DNA of 64,000 nt. Source: a bacterium (lineage in GTDB: Bacteria > UBP6 > UBA1177 > JAKLFG01). Below are positions 34,040 through 43,742 of the stretch, in pieces. A program made the translations under genes and the position numbers. The stretch's first letter is position 1; each line of letters begins with the position of its first letter. Location: NCBI GenBank assembly GCA_022709425.1, contig JAKLIW010000001.1, positions 360,603 through 424,602 of the forward strand, read 5' to 3'. Below the pieces are notes generated by a model. That model ran no database searches. It had not been told where the DNA came from and saw only the letters and a list, made by a program, of their open reading frames with translations.

Positions 34040-35040
34040 GGATCCTCCGCGGCGGTACCGGTTTTTTGAGCCCCGAGGGTACTCATCTTCCGTTTAAGTT
34101 CCGCGATCCGTTTGCGTACCGCTGAACAGCCGCAGAGAGAATCACCATCCAACAGGGCTTCGGCGGGGCAAGGGTTACAGTAAGCGAACAGGTCGCAGTC
34201 GTTGCATTTCCGATTACGGATGATGAGTGGCCGTTCCGCCGCCGCCTTTCGCACCAGTGCGGCAAAGTCGTCGGTCAGGATGTTGCCGAGCGGCACGGTG
34301 CATTTGCCGCAGGCGTAGATGTCGCCTGCACAGTTTATGCGGAAGGTCGAAGGATCGCCGTAGTGGCAGAGGAACGAAGCCTCCTTCGGCGCGTAAAAGT
34401 TCATCTCGTCGCCTTCAACACTGAACTGGAACCGGATCGCCGCTTCGAGTTCCTCGTCGGTCAGTTTCACCGTTTCGACCTCTGGCCGATGATCGAACGA
34501 ACTGAACAGGCCGTAGTCGATGACCAGTTGCAGGTCGCGCTCCTTGGCAAAGGCGGTCAGCCGCGCGAGATCGGGGAGGGGGCGCAGAAGCGGCGCGGCG
34601 AGTACGATCTTGATGCCCGCCTCACGCAGATGGTCAATTCCCGCCATGATGCGGTCGTAGGCGCCGGAGACACCGGCGCAGCGGTCATGTTCGTTACGAT
34701 CGGCCGAATAGAGAGAAAGATGGACCGTGCCGACATGGAGCGCCTTCAGCCGCGCGACGTTTTCGGCGGTGAGATGGAGTCCGTTGGTCTTGAGATTGAC
34801 GAAGAACCGGCGCTTGCGGGCCGCTTCGATGATCTTGAACAGGTCGGGATTGGTGAACGGCTCATAGCCGCTGAAGGTGACATCGAGATATTCGTTATCG
34901 GCAAGGATGTCGAGCGTCCGCTCCATCTCGGCGAGAGTCATGAGCCGGTGGCCGCATTCCCGCGGCTGGTAGCAGTGCAGGCACCGCGCATCGCACCGGT
35001 CCGCGATCTCGAAAAGGATGCCGGGGCGTTTGATGGTCAT
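34027..35040 (-). CDS. Radical SAM/SPASM peptide-modifying enzyme
   Basis: A 337-residue enzyme. The radical SAM cluster site CxxxCxxC is at residues 16, 20 and 23 (DRCDARCLHCYQPRECG), with the barrel continuing (DVTFSGYEPF, FFVNLKTNGL, VHLSLYSADRNEHD). The C-terminal SPASM/twitch region carries more cysteines (NCAGDIYACGKC, then CNDCDLFAYCNPCPAE and CGC) for auxiliary iron-sulfur clusters. SPASM enzymes with a PqqD partner install thioether, C-C or other cross-links on peptides. Its ATG overlaps the S24/S26 gene stop (ATGA). It probably modifies the small peptides at 35505-35633 and 32884-33033. Confidence 0.92.
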   Translation of the reverse strand: MTIKRPGILFEIADRCDARCLHCYQPRECGHRLMTLAEMERTLDILADNEYLDVTFSGYEPFTNPDLFKIIEAARKRRFFVNLKTNGLHLTAENVARLKALHVGTVHLSLYSADRNEHDRCAGVSGAYDRIMAGIDHLREAGIKIVLAAPLLRPLPDLARLTAFAKERDLQLVIDYGLFSSFDHRPEVETVKLTDEELEAAIRFQFSVEGDEMNFYAPKEASFLCHYGDPSTFRINCAGDIYACGKCTVPLGNILTDDFAALVRKAAAERPLIIRNRKCNDCDLFAYCNPCPAEALLDGDSLCGCSAVRKRIAELKRKMSTLGAQKTGTAAEDPCQI

Positions 35041-35495
35041 AGGTGTTCCATGCCCCGTTTGCGGCCGGACAGTTTTTTCTTCAACTCCGAGAACAACAGA
35101 CGCAACGGACGCGGCGTGTGGTGACGAATACGGTTCCGCAAAAGGTAGTACCAGAATGCCCCGCGTGACCGTTTCCCCTCGACCACCCCAACGATGTCAA
35201 AGAGCGATATCGGCGGATCGCAGTAGGGATTGTTGTCGCCTTTGGTCCGCGCCACGAACCCCTTTTTCCACACCAGCCGGTGTGCGACGAACACCTCGCC
35301 CGAACGAAACACCACCACATCGCCGGGACGCAGATGTTCACGGTCTGCCGGTGCGATGTGAATGAGTTCTCCGGGTTTGATAGAAGGAAGCATGGAGTTC
35401 TGTGAACCGAACAGCACCACCCCGGGACCACCGCCGGTGGAGAAGGTCGTTATGAGTTGGTCGAAGGGGATGTCAGACATAATGGGCAGGGGCAC
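35037..35495 (-). CDS. S24/S26-family peptidase (signal-peptidase-like, Ser/His type)
   Basis: A 152-residue protein. From a GTG start, the catalytic Ser is residue 34 in GSQNSMLPSIKPGE and the second catalytic residue is His72 in VFVAHRLV. A TKGDNN motif follows, as in the SipW/eukaryotic-type signal peptidases that use His instead of Lys. No convincing N-terminal membrane helix is present; only a weak hydrophobic patch (FWYYLLRN) lies near the C-terminus. Such small S24/S26 proteins recur in PqqD-containing RiPP clusters and may cleave the leader. The ATG at 35480 is an alternative start; neither has a good ribosome-binding site. The gene begins 9 bases after peptide 1. Confidence 0.85.
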   Translation of the reverse strand: MPLPIMSDIPFDQLITTFSTGGGPGVVLFGSQNSMLPSIKPGELIHIAPADREHLRPGDVVVFRSGEVFVAHRLVWKKGFVARTKGDNNPYCDPPISLFDIVGVVEGKRSRGAFWYYLLRNRIRHHTPRPLRLLFSELKKKLSGRKRGMEHL

Positions 35496-35504
35496 TGATT
35501 GCGC

Positions 35505-35633
35505 TCAAAGGCCTTCGCTTGCAGTATTGAGAGTGCCTCCCTCGAGCTCACACCCCTCATCACTCATATAACAGGCGAAAAGGAGTTTTTTCTCAATGAT
35601 TCTTTCTTCGACGATCATGGGCTTGATATACAT
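35505..35633 (-). CDS. Small peptide, candidate RiPP precursor 1
   Basis: A 42-codon frame that starts at ATG 35633 with GGAGG four to five bases upstream. It sits 17 bases after the giant lipoprotein gene and 9 bases before the S24/S26 peptidase gene. The first 21 residues (KPMIVEERIIEKKLLFAC core) are strongly charged and match peptide 2 at 13 of 20 positions. The tail of 21 residues after Cys21 has a second Cys at 28, Thr34 and Thr37, and a Ser-Glu-Gly at 39-41. The Y-x-K-P start resembles leaders of other radical SAM-processed peptides. It has no signal peptide or membrane helix. The position between all the predicted maturation enzymes is the main support; the mature product is unknown. 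Confidence 0.8.
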   Translation of the reverse strand: MYIKPMIVEERIIEKKLLFACYMSDEGCELEGGTLNTASEGL

Positions 35634-35650
35634 GAGGACCTCCACAATAC

Positions 35651-38600
35651 TCAATAATAATGGATGACACAATTACCGGTGTCGGTATTCCGGTAACAGA
35701 GAACGATGCCATACGACAGGATCGTCGTCTGTACATTACCGGAGGCTATCGGAAGAGGCAGATACATGGAGGGATGTTTGGTAAAGAAATTGCCAAGCCC
35801 ACTGTAGAGATATTGCGACTGCACTCCGCTGACAAAGAAATCGGCAAGACCGTCACCATCAAAATCTTCAGTAGCGCCAGAGCTACCCACACCCCAAGCT
35901 CCGGTTTCGGCGCCGACCGTTTCGTCCATAATGCCGCTCCGGGTGATCTGGTTGGTCCCTTCGACCCAACTGGTGGAGAAATCGATCCCGCTTCCATCAT
36001 CTTCGCCGAAGAAGAACTTTATCTTGCCGCTCTCGATGACGGCAAAATCGCTATAAGCATCGCCGTTGAAGCTGCCATAGAATCCGCTACGAAGTTGAGT
36101 AAGACCGGCGAGGGTGGCATCATAGGAAGAAATAGTCGTATCGGCGGGACTGGCAGAACCATAAATCGCCTTTATCTTGGTTTGGTTCGTTGCGGTATTA
36201 TAGTTGCCGCCTACGAACGACCCGAGCGGTATGCCACCATTGTTCTGGTTCTTGATGTTGCCTGCCTTGCGCACGGTGTAACCAAAACGGTCGCCGACGG
36301 CATTGCCGATGTACGATACGCCGGTCTGCGCGGTGTAGTCGCCGCCGCAGGTCTTACCCGCCGCTCCCTTGTCGTCACCGTACAGGACAAAAACGCGTCC
36401 GGCGTTCGAGTTGTAATTCGACTGCGCTACGGCAAGATCATCGCACCCATCGCCATTGAAATCATCGATGCCATCGATATCGTTGATGTTGTCCACAAAA
36501 GTCAACATATCGCCGCGAACCGTATCGACAGAATCGACAACACCATAATAAATATGGATGTTCTTACCGCCCAGATCGCTCACTATCACATCCATATGCT
36601 TGTCGCCGTTCAGGTCGGCTGCGGCAAGGCGGAAGCCGAAAGAGGTCCCGGCATCGACCGGTTTTGTCAGTTCCACCTTTGAGGGAGGGGTCACCTTTTT
36701 AGTTTCACTATCGACATTGCTGATGAATACATATGCTTTCTGCTGACCCGAATCGGAAACGGCGAAATCGGTTTCGCCATCTTTGTTGATGTCGCCCATG
36801 TTCTTGATATTCATGGTGTGCGACCCTAGCGAGGCCACTATCAGTTCGTATGCCGTCAACTGTACCGCTCCTTTGTCCACGACATGAGTAGACAGAACGG
36901 GGGCGGTGTTTGTCGCAAGTATCGTCCCATCCTGCGCGTAGATGCCGTCGCTGGCGCGGACCGCGAAGCAGTACTGGTCGCCGTTCCGGTGGATGTCGGC
37001 GGTGATCGTCGTGGCTACGTTAGAGCGTTTCTTCATGTAGAACAGGTAGTTCTGCGCCTCGCCCGCCGCTTTCGGGGTGACGAAGTCGTCGCCGTTGAGC
37101 GACGGATCGGCCACCGAGAAGTTGGCCAGCGGTGTTATCGCCACGCCGGTGTCGAACACGCTCTCGCCGTCGTCGAGCGAGCAGGAGGCGCCATAGGCCT
37201 CATATTTCACCTGATATTCGTACACGCGGTCTTGGAACGCGCCGCCGTAGGTCGAGTTGTTGCCGATGACGGCGCTCCACTCGACGAATGCCTCGCCGCG
37301 GGCCGGGTCGGTCGTTACGGCCGGGGTGATTCCTTCGGGCCGTTCGAGGTTCACATGGACCCAGATCGTCTTGGTGAAGGTGTTGCCCGAGGGCTGTTCG
37401 GTTATCGTCATGAGCATCTCGATGTCGGTCTGGCCGCCCACGACGCTGTCCTCGAAGGTCAGATCGTCGAACTCGGCGACCATGTCGGCGCCGACTTTTT
37501 CGATGTTGACCGTGGTGTTCCCGCCGATCGCGTCGACCGGGTCGACCGCCGTCAGGACGACCGTACCGTGGTTCGGGTAGCCGACGATATCCTCGATACC
37601 GTCGATGGTGAAGATGAGGCGACGGGCCGAAGCGCCGTCGAGTTCGAGGATCGTCGTGGTGTCATGGTCGATATCATCGTTCCAGCCGTAGCCGATCTCC
37701 CAGATGCCGGCGTGGACATAGGGCTCCGGATTGACATCGGTCACCGGGTCGAGCGTCGGATCGGTGTTGTCGGCACGGACATAGTAGGTGTCGGTGGCGA
37801 TGGTGGCGCCGTTGTTGACCGTCAGTTCGATGGTGTTTTCGAGGCCGCCGGCGTTCAACGAAACGAACGCGAAGTCTGCGCGACCATCCAAAACATTGGA
37901 GCAGATATCGGCGCCGCCGTTGACGCTGATGCAGGCGTTGTTGGTGCCGTTCGGCGAATCGGTCTCGACATAGAGATTGTAGGTCGGCCCACCGTCGTTG
38001 CTGTTGAGCCAGGTCGGTACGGTCTGCGTTCCGTTGATCACCTTGTCGTTGGCCGTCAGGTGAAGCGTCGAACAGGCTACATCGGTCACCACCTCGACAT
38101 CGATTTGCTGGTCGACCGGCAGAAGGGCGGTATCGTAGACATTCAAATGGTCGTCGGTCACCTTGACCGTTAGACGCCAGAAGCCGTCGCCAAGCCGCAG
38201 GAGCGGGGCGACCGTCGGGAATATCTGGTCCGCGCCGTCGAGGGTGGCGGTGAAACCGTTCCACGACTTGCGGTTCCGCGCGGTGTCCTCGACGCCACCG
38301 AGGGCGTCTATCGGTATCGCGAGGATATCGATGGTCGAGGCGGTCCCGGTCGGCGTCTGGAGTTTGGTGAGGTCGAGATGCATCGTGAACTGGATGCCCG
38401 ATTCGCCGGGATCCTCGTCATAGTCGGGATCGATGGAGATATCGAGCACCGTGCCGTCGGTCGGATAGGCGATAACGGCGTTGGGGGTCTTCGCGTCGAC
38501 CTCGTAGGTCAGCGCGGCTACACGGACGTTGCCGCGGGCATCCGAAACGGTGATCTCGAACTCATGCTGATTGTAGGCGAGCGCCGGCAGGTCGATGGTG

Positions 38601-41600
38601 ACGGTGGTGCCGACGATGGTCATCTCTCCCAGGCCGTAGGTGTGGGTCGACTGTTCGACATCGGCATAGTCGTAGATCGTATGTTTGACCACCGGGGTCG
38701 CGTTGTTCCAATCGCCGGTGATCTTGAATTTCAGTTGCTGGCCGGTCAGTTCGTCGGCGACCACCGTGCCGTCGCGCGCCGTGAGCCAGAGCTGATGGCC
38801 CGAGGTGGCGCCGGTCGGCCCTTGGAACAGCACGCTCGGCGGCGTGGTGTCGACGGTGATGTTCTTCGACGACTCGTCGGAGGTGTTGCCGCCGCAGTCG
38901 ACGACCGTCGCCCCGAAGGAGTTGGGGGTGAGCAGCTCCGGTATCGTGATGCTGGTGAAGGTGGCGGTCCGGTCGCCCGCGACCGTCGCGGTGTAGATGT
39001 TGCCGGTGGTCTTGTTACGGAGCGTCACGGTCCGACCGATGTCGATATCGTCCTGTATCGTGATGACGATGGTCGCCTGCATCCCGTTCGCCGGGGTGGC
39101 GTCAAGGTCTTCGGCGGCGACAAGGAAATTATCGCTGTTCGCATCGTTCACGACGACAAAGGAGGATATGACCGGCTTGTCGCGGTCGAAGGTGAAAGAA
39201 CGCAGGCCTTCCGCAAGGATTGTCGGCGCTGCGATCCGGTTGTCGGTGTAGCGATCAACGGAGTCGACACCGTCGTTGACCTTGGCGTAGAGTTTGTAGG
39301 TGCCGCATTTGTCGGGCAGGTCGAGCGGTATCGAGAGATCTTCCTGAGCGTTGCACAGCGATCCGGCGGTCGTTCCGCTGGCCACGGCAAGCCCGGTGTC
39401 AGCGTCAATGATCTCAACCGTTTCGCCCGCTTCGAGGTTCTTGGTGCGGTAGACGAAACTCGGCACCGCCGAACCGGCCTTGTAACTGGTACCGTTTGGC
39501 GGCAGGGACCACTGGAAGGTCGGCGTGGTGGTGTTGAGCGAGAAGGAGGTGTTCTGGGTATCGCTGTTGTTTGCGTCGTCGGTCGCGGTGACGGTGAGGG
39601 TGTAGGTGCCTTCACCATTGGCAAGGGTATAGCCGTAGGAGCCGCCGCAGGCGCTCGGTGTACCGTTACCGGCGGGGGTGTCGAACCGGCAGGTGGTGGT
39701 GGTTGCGCCGGTCACGGTGAAGGTGATGGTGCCGGTCGTCCGGCGGGTGCAGGCATTGACCGGATCTATGAGCACGGTGGGCGGCGTATTATCGACATCG
39801 AATGTATCCGACGGCCCGGCCGCGAGAGCTGTGTTACCGGCGTTGTCGCTGGCGGTGCCAGCCGCGATGCTGATGCCGAGCGTACCGTTGCCGGTAAGAT
39901 TGGATATCGTTACGGTGCGGGTCGTTGTGCCGGAACCGGTCACCGTGACGGTGCCTGAAGCGCCGTCGGTCGTGTTGAGCGTTATGTGGCCCGTCGCCAG
40001 CGTCACGCTGTCGGCGCCGGTATAAGTGACGGTGTAGAGGACCGAATCGCCGGTTTTCGCCTCGGTCGCCGAGGGGGCGCCGATCACAAGGGTCGGCTCG
40101 GTAGTGTCTATCGTGATGGCGAAACTGCCGCTGTCGGACCAGTTGCCGAGAGCGTCGGCTGCCTGCACATAAAGCGTGTAGGTACCGGCGGTGAGCGTGG
40201 TGGCGGTGAATGAATTTGCGACGGTCGTCGTCCAGTCCGATTCATCGTAGCTGTAGCGGAAGTTGACCGTATCGGCCGGTGTATCCCACGACCAGAGGGG
40301 TGTGGTATCATTGGTCGGTGTGGTTCCGTTCACCATCGGTGCGGCCGGCGCCTCGGTATCTATCACTATCTCGAAAGAGCCGCTGTCGGACCAGTTGCCG
40401 AGCGCGTCGCGCCCCTGGACATAGAGCGTATAGGAACCATCGATGAGGGGGCTGGGGGTGAATGAATTTGCGACGATCGTCGTCCACGAAGATTCATCGT
40501 AACTATAACGGAATTCAACCGTGTCGGTCGGGGTGTTCCATGACCATGTCGGCGTGGGGTTGTTCGTGGGAGAGATTCCGTCCACCGTCGGTGCGTCGGG
40601 GCCGGTGATGTCTATCTCGACGGTGAAGTAACCGCTACCCGACCACGTGCCGACGCCGTTGCGGGCCTGCACGAAGAGTGTATGGGACCCTTCGGTGAGC
40701 GCCGACCCCGGGGTGAAGGAAAGGTCGGTCGTCGTCGCCCAACCGTTGCCGTCGGTGAAACTGTAGCGGTATTCGACCGCGTCGGTCACCGCATTCCATG
40801 ACCATTCGGGGGTCGTATCGTTGGTCGGCGACGTACCGGTCACGACCGGTGCATCGGGCACCGACAGGTCTATCACGACCTCTTTCGAGCCTGAGAGCGA
40901 CCAGTTGCCGGCGGCATCCTGCGCCTGCACATAGAGGGTGTAGGTTCCGGCGGTAAGCGTTGCGGCGGTGAAGGAGGTATTCGTCGTTTCGGTCCAGTTC
41001 AAACCGTCGGTGTAGCTGTAACGATAATTGACCGCGTCGGTGACCGGTATCCAGGTCCAGTTCGGCGTGGGATCGTTGGTCGGCGTGGTGGCGAGCACCG
41101 TCGGGGCGTCGGGCGCCGACGTGTCTATCGTGATGGTGAACCAGCCGCTATCGGACCAGTTCCCTGCCGCGTCACGGGCCTGCACGAAAAGGGTATGCTC
41201 CCCTTCGATAAGTGCATCATCGGGGGAGAAGGTCACTGCCGAAGTGGTGGTCCAGTCGATATCGTCGCCGGTATAATTGAAGCGATACTCGACCGCACCG
41301 GCCGGTGTGTTCCATGACCAGGCGGGGGTCGTATCGTTGGTCGGCGTGGTGCCGGTGACCGTCGGGGCGGCGGGGGCGGTGGTGTCGATCACGATGGCGA
41401 AAGAGCCGCTGGTTGACCAGTTGCCCGCCGCATCACGACCCTGCACATAGAGGGTGTGGGTGCCTACCGCGAGCGCTGTGGCGGTGAAGTCGGTATCGGT
41501 CGTTACGGTCCAAGGGGAGCCGTTAGTGAAGCTGTGACGGAATTCAACGGTGCCGGCCGGTGTGTTCCATGACCACGTGGGGGTCGTATCGTTGGTCGGT

Positions 41601-43690
41601 GTTATGCCGTCGACCGTCGGGGCAGCGGGCGCCGTGGTGTCGATCACGATGGCGAAAGAGCCGCTCGTTGACCAGTTGCCCGCTGCATCGCGGCCTTGGA
41701 CATAGAGCGTGTGGGTGCCTACTGCGAGCGCTGTGGCAGTGAAGTCGGTATCGGTCGTCACGGTCCACCCGGAGCCGTCGGTGAAGCTGTAACGGAATTC
41801 AACGGTGTCGGCCGGGGTGTTCCATGACCACGTGGGGGTCGTGTCGTTGGTCGGCGTGGTACCGGAAACCGTCGGGGCGGCGGGAGGCAGTGAGTCGACC
41901 TGCACCGTCAGGGCGGCGGTGCGCAGAACGCCTAGATGCATGACCGACGCCGTGATCGAATCTTCGCCGTCGGGGAGGGTAGTGGTATCGAATATCGTCA
42001 GACCGCCGGTTCCGATCGTTTCCACTATCGGTGTTTCATCGTTGATCGTAAGCGATACTTCGGTCGTCGCCGATTCGATGTCGGTCGTCCGGACGATGAC
42101 GGTGCACTGGACGCCGGCGGCGAGTTGGTCGCCGTCATCGGCCGTGTTCAGCTGCATGTTCATGGCCGGGGTTCGGGCGCAGATGGTTTGGAAGGCTATC
42201 GCCGGATCGTTCACATAGACCTTAAGGGGGACCTCGACGACCGTTTCGTTGCCGATAGCGTCGCGGGCGGTGACGGCAAGGGTCAGCGCCTCGTTGGTCT
42301 CGGTGAAGGATATCTCCGCCACGGTGAAGGGACCATCGCCGGTCGTATCGCCGAGCAGCGTCGTGCCGTTGCGCACCTCGACCGCGACCGAGTCGGAGAG
42401 TTCGTCGATCGCCTTGCCGGTAACGGCGATCTGTATTCCCTCGGTCGTCGTATTGATGTCGTCGACCGGCGTGAGGGTGGCATTCTCGACCGGAGCGGTG
42501 ATAGAGAGCTCCGGCGGGGTGATATCGATGAACAGGCCGGTGACGGTCATCGAACCGGTCGCCGAACTGTCATCATCCTTCATGACCACCGTGAGGGTAT
42601 GTGTGTCGGCCTGACTGATGCTTTCGGGCAGTGTGATCGACTGTTCAACGGAGGCGGCGCCGAGCGTCAGCGTCTCGTCGGGCTCATCGGTCCCCGGCGT
42701 GCCGTCGATGTATATCTCGATCGCCGAACCAACCGAACAAAGGTCGGAGACATCGCTGATGATAAGCGTTTTTTGAAGGTTGTTGAGGCCGGTGTTCTCA
42801 TCGTCGGCGATGCCGAACCGGTCGTCGTTCTGGATGTTAAGGGCAAAGCCGCAGGATTGTTCCGATGCGGCGCTGAAAGAGAGGGTGTCCTCATAGGTGC
42901 CCGTTTTCACTTTCATTACGATGTTGGCCGCTATCGGCACCGTTATCTCGGGGAATGTCGCGACGCCGTTCTGTATGTTCGCGGAGCCTACCGGCGTATT
43001 GCTGAGAGCCTCGATGAAGAGGTCGACCTTCTGTCCGTCGGGATAACCGGTGGTCACCGCTTCCATCTTCACTTGGAAAAGATCGGTGTCCTTTTTTAGG
43101 TCGTCGTTGTCGTCGAGATCCGCACCTTCCAGTATCGTGGGAACGGTCCCGGCCTTGTAGTAGCGCATGACGAGCGTTTCGATCTCGTCATAGCTCACCG
43201 TAAGGGTCGCCGTCACCTTGATGGCGGGGCTCAGGGTGATATAGGCGGTCACGGTATGGGTTCCCGCCTCAAACGGGATGCTGAGGAACCGGGCGGTACC
43301 ATTCACGAGGGTCCCGGCGTAATTTTTAACGGTGGGTTGCGCAGAGCCGCTAACTGCGTCGGTATCGGTCTGTTCGGCGGCGCTCTTCACTTCGAGGGTG
43401 AGCGAAGTGCCGTCTTTTATCGCGCCGGCGGTCGTTTGCGCGGCGACGGTGATGTTGATTTGGATGAGATCGTCGCTTTTATCGACATCGTCCGCGGTCG
43501 TTACGATCTGGCCATCGGTGATATCTTGGAAGAGAAGCTTCACCTCGATCTGGTGACACTTCTGATCATCTCCGCAGGCGTATCCCGCCTTGCAGTCGCT
43601 GTCGGCGCTACACTGTTCTTTGGAGGAACAGGCGCCCGCTACAAGGGACAGGAACACAACCCAAATAAGAAGAGCGACGATACGTCTCAT
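35651..43690 (-). CDS. Giant secreted lipoprotein with Ig-like repeats and C-terminal FG-GAP units
   Basis: A 2679-residue protein. The signal ends in LVAGAC (Cys21, likely lipid-anchored). Four cysteines spaced exactly five residues apart follow (27, 33, 39, 45), as in Myxococcota surface proteins. Residues about 50-600 hold varied Ig/cadherin-like domains. Residues about 600-1200 hold seven near-identical units of about 85 residues (PTNDTTPTWSWNT..., LYVQGRDAAGNWSxSGSF). More Ig-like domains run to about 2250, and the last part has five FG-GAP-like calcium sites (DINKDGETDFAV, DFNGDGCDDLAV, DFDGDGLADFFV). It is probably a long surface adhesin or stalk. It lies between the PqqD gene and peptide 1, 17 bases from the peptide, so it may present or anchor the modified peptide; that is inference. 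Confidence 0.9.
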   Translation of the reverse strand: MRRIVALLIWVVFLSLVAGACSSKEQCSADSDCKAGYACGDDQKCHQIEVKLLFQDITDGQIVTTADDVDKSDDLIQINITVAAQTTAGAIKDGTSLTLEVKSAAEQTDTDAVSGSAQPTVKNYAGTLVNGTARFLSIPFEAGTHTVTAYITLSPAIKVTATLTVSYDEIETLVMRYYKAGTVPTILEGADLDDNDDLKKDTDLFQVKMEAVTTGYPDGQKVDLFIEALSNTPVGSANIQNGVATFPEITVPIAANIVMKVKTGTYEDTLSFSAASEQSCGFALNIQNDDRFGIADDENTGLNNLQKTLIISDVSDLCSVGSAIEIYIDGTPGTDEPDETLTLGAASVEQSITLPESISQADTHTLTVVMKDDDSSATGSMTVTGLFIDITPPELSITAPVENATLTPVDDINTTTEGIQIAVTGKAIDELSDSVAVEVRNGTTLLGDTTGDGPFTVAEISFTETNEALTLAVTARDAIGNETVVEVPLKVYVNDPAIAFQTICARTPAMNMQLNTADDGDQLAAGVQCTVIVRTTDIESATTEVSLTINDETPIVETIGTGGLTIFDTTTLPDGEDSITASVMHLGVLRTAALTVQVDSLPPAAPTVSGTTPTNDTTPTWSWNTPADTVEFRYSFTDGSGWTVTTDTDFTATALAVGTHTLYVQGRDAAGNWSTSGSFAIVIDTTAPAAPTVDGITPTNDTTPTWSWNTPAGTVEFRHSFTNGSPWTVTTDTDFTATALAVGTHTLYVQGRDAAGNWSTSGSFAIVIDTTAPAAPTVTGTTPTNDTTPAWSWNTPAGAVEYRFNYTGDDIDWTTTSAVTFSPDDALIEGEHTLFVQARDAAGNWSDSGWFTITIDTSAPDAPTVLATTPTNDPTPNWTWIPVTDAVNYRYSYTDGLNWTETTNTSFTAATLTAGTYTLYVQAQDAAGNWSLSGSKEVVIDLSVPDAPVVTGTSPTNDTTPEWSWNAVTDAVEYRYSFTDGNGWATTTDLSFTPGSALTEGSHTLFVQARNGVGTWSGSGYFTVEIDITGPDAPTVDGISPTNNPTPTWSWNTPTDTVEFRYSYDESSWTTIVANSFTPSPLIDGSYTLYVQGRDALGNWSDSGSFEIVIDTEAPAAPMVNGTTPTNDTTPLWSWDTPADTVNFRYSYDESDWTTTVANSFTATTLTAGTYTLYVQAADALGNWSDSGSFAITIDTTEPTLVIGAPSATEAKTGDSVLYTVTYTGADSVTLATGHITLNTTDGASGTVTVTGSGTTTRTVTISNLTGNGTLGISIAAGTASDNAGNTALAAGPSDTFDVDNTPPTVLIDPVNACTRRTTGTITFTVTGATTTTCRFDTPAGNGTPSACGGSYGYTLANGEGTYTLTVTATDDANNSDTQNTSFSLNTTTPTFQWSLPPNGTSYKAGSAVPSFVYRTKNLEAGETVEIIDADTGLAVASGTTAGSLCNAQEDLSIPLDLPDKCGTYKLYAKVNDGVDSVDRYTDNRIAAPTILAEGLRSFTFDRDKPVISSFVVVNDANSDNFLVAAEDLDATPANGMQATIVITIQDDIDIGRTVTLRNKTTGNIYTATVAGDRTATFTSITIPELLTPNSFGATVVDCGGNTSDESSKNITVDTTPPSVLFQGPTGATSGHQLWLTARDGTVVADELTGQQLKFKITGDWNNATPVVKHTIYDYADVEQSTHTYGLGEMTIVGTTVTIDLPALAYNQHEFEITVSDARGNVRVAALTYEVDAKTPNAVIAYPTDGTVLDISIDPDYDEDPGESGIQFTMHLDLTKLQTPTGTASTIDILAIPIDALGGVEDTARNRKSWNGFTATLDGADQIFPTVAPLLRLGDGFWRLTVKVTDDHLNVYDTALLPVDQQIDVEVVTDVACSTLHLTANDKVINGTQTVPTWLNSNDGGPTYNLYVETDSPNGTNNACISVNGGADICSNVLDGRADFAFVSLNAGGLENTIELTVNNGATIATDTYYVRADNTDPTLDPVTDVNPEPYVHAGIWEIGYGWNDDIDHDTTTILELDGASARRLIFTIDGIEDIVGYPNHGTVVLTAVDPVDAIGGNTTVNIEKVGADMVAEFDDLTFEDSVVGGQTDIEMLMTITEQPSGNTFTKTIWVHVNLERPEGITPAVTTDPARGEAFVEWSAVIGNNSTYGGAFQDRVYEYQVKYEAYGASCSLDDGESVFDTGVAITPLANFSVADPSLNGDDFVTPKAAGEAQNYLFYMKKRSNVATTITADIHRNGDQYCFAVRASDGIYAQDGTILATNTAPVLSTHVVDKGAVQLTAYELIVASLGSHTMNIKNMGDINKDGETDFAVSDSGQQKAYVFISNVDSETKKVTPPSKVELTKPVDAGTSFGFRLAAADLNGDKHMDVIVSDLGGKNIHIYYGVVDSVDTVRGDMLTFVDNINDIDGIDDFNGDGCDDLAVAQSNYNSNAGRVFVLYGDDKGAAGKTCGGDYTAQTGVSYIGNAVGDRFGYTVRKAGNIKNQNNGGIPLGSFVGGNYNTATNQTKIKAIYGSASPADTTISSYDATLAGLTQLRSGFYGSFNGDAYSDFAVIESGKIKFFFGEDDGSGIDFSTSWVEGTNQITRSGIMDETVGAETGAWGVGSSGATEDFDGDGLADFFVSGVQSQYLYSGLGNFFTKHPSMYLPLPIASGNVQTTILSYGIVLCYRNTDTGNCVIHYY
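40095..41895 (-). repeat. Tandem array of seven coding repeats in the giant lipoprotein gene
   Basis: Seven units of about 255 bp encode Ig-like domains of about 85 residues, each opening with PxAPTVxGxTPTNDTTP. The first two units (about 41390-41895) are almost identical in DNA, which indicates recent duplication. Copy number may vary between strains, and short-read assembly could miscount units here. Confidence 0.85.
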
Positions 43691-43742
43691 ACGATACTCC
43701 CACAGAAGGTTCTTCTAACAAGACCGGGTGCCGATGATAGCA

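Noticed and set aside
36884..40025. Long plus-strand frames (429, 526 and 115 codons) opposite the giant lipoprotein
   Set aside because: They mirror the repeats and Asp/Thr-rich codons of the lipoprotein and have no start signals.
40095..41895. A possible CRISPR array or noncoding satellite
   Set aside because: The repeats are in-frame coding units of about 255 bp with no unique spacers.
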